Positions 57,228-64,000 of a stretch of DNA of 64,000 bases are shown one piece after another (position 1 is the first letter of the stretch; each line of letters starts with the position of its first letter). The position numbers and the translations under genes were made by a program. The notes beneath the pieces were generated by a model. That model made no database searches. It saw only the letters and a program-made list of their open reading frames with translations, and had not been told where the DNA came from. Origin of the DNA: M3007 sp043764095 (GTDB lineage Bacteria > Bacteroidota > Bacteroidia > Chitinophagales > Saprospiraceae); assembly GCA_043764095.1 (NCBI GenBank), contig JAYUKX010000141.1, forward strand, positions 124,001-188,000, read 5' to 3'.

Positions 57228-57914
57228 TTAATCTCCCATAAATTTGTACCCGACACCGCGCATGGAATGGAAGTATTGGGGATTTTTCGGATCGCGTTCA
57301 AAATATTTTCTAAACGCCAAAATAAAATTATCAATGGTACGCGTACTGGGAAAAACATCGTATCCCCAAACGGCTTGCAATATTTGGTTGCGGCTCACTA
57401 CTTCATTTTTGCGTTCGACCAAAAGTTTGAATAACATGGCCTCTTTTTTGGTCAGAACAATGTTTTCGCCGCGCCAAGTGGTGGCTTCAAACAAATCAAA
57501 ATGAACCGTATTGCCACCAAAAGTATAAACATCAATGGACTCGCCTTTTACACGTTGGCTACGCCTCAAAAGGCTACCTACACGCAACAGCATTTCTTCC
57601 AAATTAAAGGGTTTGGTCAGGTAATCATCCGCACCTTTTTTAAGGCCATTGATCCGGTCTTGCGCTTGATCTTTAGCCGTTAACATCAAAATTGGAGTTT
57701 CCTGATTGGTCAATCTGACGCGTTCGGCAATAGAAAAACCATCCATTTCTGGCAGCATTACATCGAGAATAAGCAAATCAAAATGCTGATTACCAATAAG
57801 TTCCATTGCTAATCGGCCATTGCCTGATGTCACGACCTCGTAACCCTCCAACACTAAATTTATTTTGACCGCATCGCGGATGGACTCCTCATCTTCAACT
57901 AATAAAATACGCAT
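57228..57914 (-). CDS. OmpR/PhoB-family response regulator
   Basis: A 228-residue regulator. The receiver has the acidic pocket EDEE, phospho-acceptor D51 (LILDVMLPEMDG) and conserved Thr/Lys (LTAKDQ, LTKPFN). The Trans_reg_C winged helix is VVSRNQILQAVWGYDVFPST, RTIDNFILAFRKYFERDP. I start it at the ATG at 57914. A -7 box lies about 45 bases upstream. It heads a two-gene unit with the receiver-AraC membrane protein. No cognate kinase is adjacent. Confidence 0.93.
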   Translation of the reverse strand: MRILLVEDEESIRDAVKINLVLEGYEVVTSGNGRLAMELIGNQHFDLLILDVMLPEMDGFSIAERVRLTNQETPILMLTAKDQAQDRINGLKKGADDYLTKPFNLEEMLLRVGSLLRRSQRVKGESIDVYTFGGNTVHFDLFEATTWRGENIVLTKKEAMLFKLLVERKNEVVSRNQILQAVWGYDVFPSTRTIDNFILAFRKYFERDPKNPQYFHSMRGVGYKFMGD

Positions 57915-57959
57915 GGTTATTTTTTGTCGGTTAATATAAATACAAAACCAGTCAAGATG

Positions 57960-57967
57960 CAAAAGTA
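57960..57967 (-). promoter_or_regulatory. -7 box TACTTTTG of the OmpR-type regulator
   Basis: A TAnnTTTG match on the minus strand, about 45 bases before the ATG at 57914. Confidence 0.45.
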
Positions 57968-58059
57968 GCGAACTCTGCGGTGAACTTGCAAAGTAAATGC
58001 AAATATAAAACAGTTTGGATAAATTTTAAGATATTTGCGGTTCGATTTAACACAACACT

Positions 58060-59460
58060 ATGATAAAATACGGATTACTCCTTTTTTCAGCATTATTGCT
58101 ACTTACATTTTGCCACAGAGAAAACTCGCCAGAACGCATCCTTTCTAGCAGTAAGGCACATTACAAAAAACAGTGCGCATCCTGTCACGGTGCAAGCGTA
58201 GAAGATTTTACCAAAAAAGAATGGAAACATGGTAATTCACGCCTTGAATTAGTCAACAGCATCAAAAATGGCTTCCCTGATATTGCTGGCCATAATTTTA
58301 GTGAAAAACTAAATGAGCGCCAAATATTCAATTTGTCGAACTATTTATTAGACAATATGGTGGCGAACAAAGAAAAAATGCTCCAAAATGCCGTCCCAAA
58401 AGACAATAAATACGTCTCTGAAGGCATGACCATTGTATTGGACACCATACTCACTGATCTCGAGAACCCTTGGGGAATCGTCTTTTTGCCCAATAACGAT
58501 ATGTTGTTCACCGAGCGCATCGGTAAATTATGGCGTTTAGATGGCAATAAAAAGAAAACAGAAATTACAGGTGTACCGCCTAGTTTGGTGGAAAGCCAAG
58601 GCGGACTTTTGGATATTAAATTACACCCAAAATTTGAGACCAATCGAATCATTTACCTCACGTATTCCAAAACCAAAGACTCCCTCGGCGGTACTTACGG
58701 CACTACAGCAGTGTATCGAGCGAGGTTGGACAATGATAAATTGGTAGAAGGTAAAGATATTTTTGTGGCAGAACCTTATACCAAAGCATTCCATCATTAC
58801 GGCGGACGTTTGGCATTTGACCGCAATGGATATTTGTATGTCAGCGTAGGCGATCGCGGCGGAAAAGATGATTATCCACAATTTTTAGATAAAGGCCTTG
58901 GAAAAATACACCGAATTAAAGATGATGGCAGCATACCTGCTGATAATCCGTTTATCAATACAAAGGATGCGGTTGCTTCGGTCTGGTCTTATGGACACCG
59001 GAATCCACAAGGATTAGCAATACATCCTCAAACGGGCGAATTGTGGGAAACAGAGCACGGCCCTCGTGGTGGAGATGAAGTCAATATGATCCAAAAAGGT
59101 AAAAATTTTGGTTGGCCCGTGGTGTCTTATGGCACTGAATACGATGGTGGCACTTTTACGTCCATCACACGTCGCGACGATATAGTAAACCCGATAGATT
59201 ATTGGGTACCCTCGATTGCGCCTTGTGGTTTGGCTTTTGTTACAAGTGATCTTTATCCTGCTTGGAAGGGCGATTTGCTGGCTGGTTCTTTGCGTTTCAG
59301 GTATTTGGATCGTTGCGATTTAGAGGGTAGCAAACTTATAAAACACGAACAATTGCTACCTCAAATTGGCCGAATGCGCTGTATTGCCTTGGACAACAAA
59401 GGCTATATTTATGTGGCGATAGAAGAGCCTGGGATGATATTTCGGCTAATGCCACAATAA
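58060..59460 (+). CDS. Cytochrome c plus PQQ-dependent sugar dehydrogenase lipoprotein
   Basis: A 466-residue exported protein with a possible lipid anchor at C18 (LLLTFC). Residues ~30-110 are a small c-type cytochrome domain with haem motif C39-A-S-C42-H43. From ~125 on there is a six-bladed GDH-B/sorbosone dehydrogenase propeller (ENPWGIVFLPNNDMLFTERI, QGGLLDIKLHPKFE, FHHYGGRLAF, VWSYGHRNPQGLAIHPQTGE, EHGPRGGDEVN). It would oxidise aldoses in the periplasm and pass electrons through its own haem. It is the first gene of a run of redox-related lipoproteins. Confidence 0.9.
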   Translation: MIKYGLLLFSALLLLTFCHRENSPERILSSSKAHYKKQCASCHGASVEDFTKKEWKHGNSRLELVNSIKNGFPDIAGHNFSEKLNERQIFNLSNYLLDNMVANKEKMLQNAVPKDNKYVSEGMTIVLDTILTDLENPWGIVFLPNNDMLFTERIGKLWRLDGNKKKTEITGVPPSLVESQGGLLDIKLHPKFETNRIIYLTYSKTKDSLGGTYGTTAVYRARLDNDKLVEGKDIFVAEPYTKAFHHYGGRLAFDRNGYLYVSVGDRGGKDDYPQFLDKGLGKIHRIKDDGSIPADNPFINTKDAVASVWSYGHRNPQGLAIHPQTGELWETEHGPRGGDEVNMIQKGKNFGWPVVSYGTEYDGGTFTSITRRDDIVNPIDYWVPSIAPCGLAFVTSDLYPAWKGDLLAGSLRFRYLDRCDLEGSKLIKHEQLLPQIGRMRCIALDNKGYIYVAIEEPGMIFRLMPQ

Positions 59461-59500
59461 CGTGTAAAACATTAATAAACAGTCATTTAATAAAAAATTT

Positions 59501-60340
59501 GTGGTAAAAAAAGCATCCATAATACTGTTGCCCATCTTGGCACTACTACTCGCGCAATGCGATGCGCCTACGCGTGGCTGTCTAGATATTGAGGCCACTA
59601 ATTTTGAGTTCACCGCCGACAAGCCCTGCGAAGACGAATGTTGCAAATACCCCAATCTCATTGTGGTCATTAACCAAGAATACGTGGATTCCGTTTTCAA
59701 AGAAAATAAGGCTTATAAAAACGACCTCAATCAGTGGTTTAGGATCAAAAGCGCCGCCTTTTACCTCTCCGATTTTAAACTGCAACAACAAGGCACATTA
59801 TATCAAATTAGCGACTCTCTGCGTACCAGTGTATTTGGAGCAGCAGCAACCGACACCCTCGCCAAAGTGTTTTTAGATGATGTCGTTTTGGCAAGACGCA
59901 TACCCTTGGAATATACAGTAGGTACATTCAAAAAAAGTGGTTTTTTTGATCAAATCGACTTCAAAGTCGGCTTGGATCCTGCTCAAAACGGTATTATTCC
60001 TAGAAAAACACCATCCGGTCACCCGCTAAACAAACAAACAGATAGCCTTTGGTTGAGCCGAAGCGAAGGGTTTGTTTGGATGCAAATTGTGGTGGCTAAA
60101 GATAGCGCAGCAGCAACAATAGCCGATACATTGCGTTTCACTAGCACGGACTTTGGTGCTGCACCGCTATTGTTCCAAAAAACAGGTAATTTTGAACACC
60201 AGACAGGGTTTGATTTTAAGGTAGGACTTAAAATAGACTTTGCCGAACTCGTAAAAGGGGTTGACTTTGCCAATACTGGCAAAGACAAATGGAAAATCAA
60301 AATGGTCTCCAACCTTAATAGTACCTTTGATGTTCAATAG
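59501..60340 (+). CDS. MbnP-like lipoprotein (1), Cys-rich N-terminus
   Basis: A 279-residue protein with a GTG start (59501) and lipid anchor C20 (LLAQC). A Cys-rich segment follows the anchor (RGCLDIEATNFEFTADKPCE, then DECCKYP). The rest follows the MbnP pattern (QWFRIKSAAFYLSDFKLQ, PSGHPLNKQTDSLWLSRSEG). MbnP proteins are periplasmic copper binders whose Trp is oxidised to kynurenine by MbnH. The gene lies 40 bp after the dehydrogenase. Confidence 0.7.
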   Translation: MVKKASIILLPILALLLAQCDAPTRGCLDIEATNFEFTADKPCEDECCKYPNLIVVINQEYVDSVFKENKAYKNDLNQWFRIKSAAFYLSDFKLQQQGTLYQISDSLRTSVFGAAATDTLAKVFLDDVVLARRIPLEYTVGTFKKSGFFDQIDFKVGLDPAQNGIIPRKTPSGHPLNKQTDSLWLSRSEGFVWMQIVVAKDSAAATIADTLRFTSTDFGAAPLLFQKTGNFEHQTGFDFKVGLKIDFAELVKGVDFANTGKDKWKIKMVSNLNSTFDVQ

Positions 60341-60403
60341 CAATTAATGGTATAGCATATTTGAAAATTAGCATACCTAATCTAACGTAAAAATACTTAA
60401 AAC

Positions 60404-61177
60404 ATGAAATTTCAAACCATATTCATCACCCTCATTGCCCTATTTACCGTTGTTTCTTGTAAAAAAGAGGACGATCCTATCGTTCCAGTTATACCAACAA
60501 CAGCAGAATTAACCATCACCTTCAAAGCATTATATGATGGCCTTCCTTTACAAACGAATAAGTCTTATGACTACGATACTTATAAAGTGCAATTTTCGCA
60601 GTTCAATACCTATTTATCCGATATTAAACTATTGAACGGCACTACTGAAACATTGCTTGCGGAGTCAGCATTCGTTAATTTCACACCCAGTGCAGCAGCC
60701 GATGATAAATCCGTAGAAGTCACCCTAAAAGTTACTATTCCAACAGGCGATTATACTGGCATCAAAATGGGATATGGCGTAAAACCATCCTTAAATGCCA
60801 AAAGGCCATCTGATTTCCCTGCGGGACATCCATTGGCGCAGGAAGTAGAATATTGGCCCGGTTGGAAATCATATATTTTTAATAAAATAGAAGGACAAGG
60901 CGATAGCAATAACGATCAAGTAGATGATATTTTTATGATTTTCCATTGCGGATCGGACAAGGTATATCGCGAAGCCAGTTTTGCTCAAAACATGAGCATC
61001 AAAGGCAATGCAAACCTGAGCGTCGAGTTCGACTTAAAAAAGGTTTTTTACACAGACAATGCTTGGTGGGATTTAACACAAGACAAGAATACCTTTACTT
61101 CTAACCTCGCTACGGATACGCGTGTAGCAGCAGTGTTGATGGATAATTTTGACAATGCAACTACGATTAAGTTTTAA
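60404..61177 (+). CDS. MbnP-like lipoprotein (2)
   Basis: A 257-residue lipoprotein (TVVS-C19). It has the typical MbnP core: YDYDTYKVQFSQFNTYLSDI, GDYTGIKMGYGV, FPAGHPLAQEVEYWPGWKSY, then FHCGSDKVYREA. The WPGW Trp pair is the likely site for kynurenine formation by the peroxidase next door. It is a close paralogue of the third MbnP-like gene, with the same segments in the same order. Confidence 0.8.
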   Translation: MKFQTIFITLIALFTVVSCKKEDDPIVPVIPTTAELTITFKALYDGLPLQTNKSYDYDTYKVQFSQFNTYLSDIKLLNGTTETLLAESAFVNFTPSAAADDKSVEVTLKVTIPTGDYTGIKMGYGVKPSLNAKRPSDFPAGHPLAQEVEYWPGWKSYIFNKIEGQGDSNNDQVDDIFMIFHCGSDKVYREASFAQNMSIKGNANLSVEFDLKKVFYTDNAWWDLTQDKNTFTSNLATDTRVAAVLMDNFDNATTIKF

Positions 61178-61201
61178 ATAAATTATTTAAGAAACTTGAA
61201 C

Positions 61202-62338
61202 ATGAAAAAGATAATAATATTTTCCCTGTTTTTGACTGTATTTGGCTTTATTGCTTGCGAAAGAGATCCAGGAGGAGATCCAGTTGAAGGGGATTTAGTG
61301 CAATATACCTATAATCCTCAGCCTTATACCATAAAAAAACCGGCGCATTATCCCGAAGTACCCGTTCCAAAGGATAACCCAATGACTTACGATGGCGTAC
61401 AATTGGGTCGTCATTTATTTTATGATCCTATTTTGTCGAAAGATAATACCATGTCTTGCTCCTCCTGTCATTTTGCAGATAAGAGCTTTACGGATGGCAA
61501 ACGAGTTTCCAAAGGCATCGATGGGATTTCGGGTACTCGGAGTTCAATGAGTTTGATGAATGTTGCTTATGTTGTGCCAAACAATCCCGCGGATACTTTT
61601 TTATTATTTTGGGATGGTCGGGCTAAATCATTGGAGGCACAGGCATTACTACCGGTTGAAGACCCCATTGAGTTGCACCACCTTTGGCCAAATATTATTG
61701 AAAATCTCAAAAATCACAGTACATACCCACAAATGTTCCGAAAGGCATTTGGCATTAATGATAAAACAGAAATTACGAAAGAACTGGCCGCTAAGGCGAT
61801 TGCACAGTTTGAACGTATCATGATTGGAAGTGGCACCTCTGTTTACGATCGTTATTTAAACGGCGAAACCAGCCTGCTTCAGGACGAAGTGCTCGATGGC
61901 AAACTGATGTTTTTTGATGAAGGAGCGCCATTCGGCTTGCCGGATGCAGAGTGTTTCCATTGCCATGGAACTGGCACTTTAACAGGAAAAGGCTTTTTCA
62001 ATAACGGACTTGATCCGTATGACCTATTACAAGATGCTGGACGCGAAAAAGTAACCAAAAATCCTAATGATCGTGGCAAATTCAGGACAAGTACATTGAT
62101 GAATATCGAAAAGACGGCGCCTTATATGCACGATGGTCGCTTTTCTAACCTTACTCAAGTAGTAGATCACTATCTTTTTGATGCCATTCCGACACCCTAT
62201 CCCAATCCCAACCTCAACCTAATCATCAATAAAAAGCAATTATATACGCCTTACCACCGCGATGCATTAGTGGCTTTTTTGAAAACATTGACCGATAACG
62301 AATTTATTAATAACCCGGACATTCAAAACCCGTTTTAA
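61202..62338 (+). CDS. Dihaem cytochrome c peroxidase, MbnH/MauG-like lipoprotein
   Basis: A 378-residue protein from the ATG at 61202 (a TTG two codons earlier also fits), anchored at C19 (FIAC). There are two haem sites: C86-SS-C89-H90 and C251-FH-C254-H255. Family motifs are LGRHLFYDPILSKDNTMSC, FWDGRAKSLEAQALLPVEDP and GKFRTSTLMNIEKTAPYMHD. It resembles MbnH, the MauG-type enzyme that oxidises a Trp of MbnP. Genes for MbnP-like proteins lie on both sides. Confidence 0.88.
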   Translation: MKKIIIFSLFLTVFGFIACERDPGGDPVEGDLVQYTYNPQPYTIKKPAHYPEVPVPKDNPMTYDGVQLGRHLFYDPILSKDNTMSCSSCHFADKSFTDGKRVSKGIDGISGTRSSMSLMNVAYVVPNNPADTFLLFWDGRAKSLEAQALLPVEDPIELHHLWPNIIENLKNHSTYPQMFRKAFGINDKTEITKELAAKAIAQFERIMIGSGTSVYDRYLNGETSLLQDEVLDGKLMFFDEGAPFGLPDAECFHCHGTGTLTGKGFFNNGLDPYDLLQDAGREKVTKNPNDRGKFRTSTLMNIEKTAPYMHDGRFSNLTQVVDHYLFDAIPTPYPNPNLNLIINKKQLYTPYHRDALVAFLKTLTDNEFINNPDIQNPF

Positions 62339-62350
62339 TATCTTTTAAAG

Positions 62351-63097
62351 ATGAAACAATACGCATTCTTATTATTTATTGGCAGTTTTCTAGTTTTTAG
62401 CGGTTGTAAAGACCCGGAGGAAAAGGTGGCGTTTACGTTGACTTTTAAAGCACTGTACAACGGAGCACCTTTTGCTAAAAACAAGTATTACGATTACGAT
62501 ACGTACAAAATTCAATTCTCCAAGTTTCATACCTACCTCTCTGATATTACCTTGCTCAATGGCAGTGAAGAAACACAATTGAGTGAAATTGAATTTATTG
62601 ATTTTACACCCGGTTACGCCACCAACGACAATGCCATAGATGTAGTGGTTAAAGTAAAAGCCCCTGCTGGTGACTATACAGGTGTGAAAATGGGTTATGG
62701 TGTACAATCAAACTTAAATAGTAAAAAACCTGCGAATTACGCTTCTGGCCACCCGCTGGCCAATGAAGATGAATATTGGTCGGGTTGGAAAAGTTATATT
62801 TTCGCAAAAATAGAAGGACAAACAGATAGTAATAACGACGGCACGGACGAAATTTTTAACCAATTCCATTTTGGTTCTGATGCAGTATATCGAACCTTTT
62901 CATTCGATAAGGATTTAACTATCACGGAAAATACAAACATTGGCATCGAAATAGACGTAAAAAACATCTATTTTGCTAATAATACTTGGTGGGATATGCG
63001 TTTGCCCGACAATGGAGGCACCTCACACTCGGCAACAGATGTGCGTGTATCTAGTGCATTGGTAGAAAACTGGGACAATGCCACTACGATAAAATAG
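62351..63097 (+). CDS. MbnP-like lipoprotein (3)
   Basis: A 248-residue lipoprotein (VFSG-C19) with the same layout as the second copy: YDYDTYKIQFSKFHTYLSDI, GDYTGVKMGYGV, GHPLANEDEYWSGWKSYIF, FHFGSDAVYR. It keeps the W-x-G-W pair. It starts 12 bp after the peroxidase gene, so the cluster reads MbnP-MbnP-MbnH-MbnP. Confidence 0.8.
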   Translation: MKQYAFLLFIGSFLVFSGCKDPEEKVAFTLTFKALYNGAPFAKNKYYDYDTYKIQFSKFHTYLSDITLLNGSEETQLSEIEFIDFTPGYATNDNAIDVVVKVKAPAGDYTGVKMGYGVQSNLNSKKPANYASGHPLANEDEYWSGWKSYIFAKIEGQTDSNNDGTDEIFNQFHFGSDAVYRTFSFDKDLTITENTNIGIEIDVKNIYFANNTWWDMRLPDNGGTSHSATDVRVSSALVENWDNATTIK

Positions 63098-63127
63098 GGT
63101 TTCTCTTGACAATTCATACAAAACACC

Positions 63128-63135
63128 TATCTTTG
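63128..63135 (+). promoter_or_regulatory. -7 box TATCTTTG, near-leaderless promoter of the last two genes
   Basis: A perfect TAnnTTTG ending four bases before the ATG at 63140. The predicted leader is about one base. Confidence 0.5.
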
Positions 63136-63139
63136 TAGT

Positions 63140-63373
63140 ATGGACAGGAAAAAAAGCATGAAAAAACTCATTAATTCGGCCATGGAAAGGCTACATATCA
63201 TCAAACACCAACAGGGTTGGGTGCTTTGGAAAGGTGGCGATTTGGTAGTTCCAGATATTTATACCTCTAAAGAATCCGCTATTGTACACGCACGTACGCA
63301 CGGCCCATCTGACGAATTAATTATACACCGCCAAGACGGGACTATAGAAAGAATAGAGCGGGCTAAGCGATAA
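63140..63373 (+). CDS. DUF2188-like small protein
   Basis: A 77-residue protein with the DUF2188 pattern (HIIKHQQGWVLWKGGD, TSKESAIVHARTHGPSDEL, IIHRQDGTIERIERAKR), a small beta-beta-alpha-beta fold of unknown role often found beside other accessory genes. The ATG at 63140 is fixed by the promoter; MKKLINSAMERL a few codons later is an alternative. Its stop abuts the next start (63374), so the two are cotranscribed. Confidence 0.75.
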   Translation: MDRKKSMKKLINSAMERLHIIKHQQGWVLWKGGDLVVPDIYTSKESAIVHARTHGPSDELIIHRQDGTIERIERAKR

Positions 63374-64000
63374 ATGAGTGATCTTTTTACGAAAAACGTC
63401 TTCATCAATTGTCCTTTTGATGAAAAATATCGGGTATTACTAAAGCCCCTCCTGTTTACCATAAAATATTGTAGCCTCAACCCGCGTATCGCTTCTGAAC
63501 GTATGGATTCGAGCGAAGTACGTATTGAGAAGATTCAAGCCATTATAGAGGCTTGCAAATATAGTATCCACGATCTTTCCCGCATTAAAGCCACCGAAAA
63601 AGGTGAATTTTACCGCTTAAATATCGCTTTAGAAATAGGTTTAGATATGGGCTGCAAACTGTATAACCCCGATCCAAAATACAAAACCAAACAGTCCTTG
63701 ATCCTCGAGGGCGAAAAATTCAGTTATCAAAAAGCATTATCCGATCTTTCCGGCTCCGATGTCCGTTGCCACCACGATGACCCTGAGCAGTTGGTAGAAG
63801 AAGTACGCGCATGGCTGGCCTCCTTTGTGGAATGGGATTTGCCTGGCCCCAATACAATTTGGTATGAGTACAACGCATTCAATATGGATCTATTTACTGA
63901 ATTCACAGCCAATGGTTTCAAAAAAGACCAAATAGAGCAGTTAAATATGCCGGAGTACTTGAGGTATTTGAACCAATGGATAGATTTGAAGAGGGTTTGA
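63374..64000 (+). CDS. Nucleoside-deoxyribosyltransferase/TIR-like hypothetical protein
   Basis: A 208-residue protein whose TGA is the last codon of the window. The N-terminal ~110 residues follow the pattern FINCPFDEKYRVLLKPLLFT, RIEKIQAIIEACKYSIHDLS, FYRLNIALEIGLDMGC. This family is known to me only as hypothetical, and its fold resembles nucleoside 2-deoxyribosyltransferases or TIR domains (strand-E-rich helix with RLN/LEIG). The catalytic residues cannot be fixed. It is coupled to the DUF2188 gene. A defence role is possible but not shown. Confidence 0.6.
   Translation: MSDLFTKNVFINCPFDEKYRVLLKPLLFTIKYCSLNPRIASERMDSSEVRIEKIQAIIEACKYSIHDLSRIKATEKGEFYRLNIALEIGLDMGCKLYNPDPKYKTKQSLILEGEKFSYQKALSDLSGSDVRCHHDDPEQLVEEVRAWLASFVEWDLPGPNTIWYEYNAFNMDLFTEFTANGFKKDQIEQLNMPEYLRYLNQWIDLKRV

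Overview
The window is a stretch of chromosome from a member of the Bacteroidota, most like the Saprospiria/Chitinophagia side of the phylum. Several things point there. Start codons sit in A-rich leaders without Shine-Dalgarno sequences. Many genes are preceded by the Bacteroidota -7 box TAnnTTTG. There are many lipoproteins and Y_Y_Y/propeller or AraC-type hybrid regulators, and the protein families are typical of the phylum (HhH-barrel proteins, large lipoprotein alpha-2-macroglobulin, MbnP/MbnH, DUF1703-type AAA/PD-(D/E)XK). No rRNA, tRNA, CRISPR array or intact insertion sequence was seen.

The most notable region is 260-8604. It is a retron-like reverse transcriptase system: a divergent WYL regulator, a WGR/HEAT(ARM)-repeat protein, two tandem 244-nt structured non-coding RNAs, a winged-helix/SWIM zinc-finger protein and a retron-type RT (NAxxH, YADD and VTG motifs), closed by a strong terminator. 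The protein set matches what I recall as type XIII retrons. The unusual part is the non-coding RNA. It is present twice, exactly 285 bp apart. The copies are nearly identical outside one long hairpin, and inside the hairpin both arms have changed together so that pairing is kept (seven compensatory base-pair swaps).

8.7-22.8 kb holds two ECF sigma/anti-sigma-like pairs, cca and dusB, a secreted CHAT protease facing a secreted papain-like protease, a frameshifted outer-membrane-barrel gene, several secreted proteins and a REP/MITE-like element. 22.9-26.2 kb is an AT-rich accessory island with a SUKH-like protein, unknown secreted proteins and a 5'-truncated paralogue. 26.2-31.5 kb holds an AAA/PD-(D/E)XK protein and a split receiver plus propeller-sensor histidine kinase.

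31.8-57.9 kb is mainly housekeeping and envelope functions: OsmC, a UvrD/PcrA helicase, hisF-hisIE, a site-2 protease, lipoproteins, a LAS-like metallopeptidase, a 2010-residue alpha-2-macroglobulin, a Crp/Fnr regulator, a HhH-barrel protein, a glycosyltransferase, PlsC, RimO, an SDR, a CPBP protease, XdhC and two regulators.

58.0-63.1 kb is a probable periplasmic redox/copper cluster: a haem-PQQ sugar dehydrogenase, then three MbnP-like lipoproteins around one MbnH/MauG-like dihaem peroxidase. The window ends with a small two-gene unit, a DUF2188 protein plus a protein with a nucleoside-deoxyribosyltransferase/TIR-like look, transcribed from a near-leaderless promoter.
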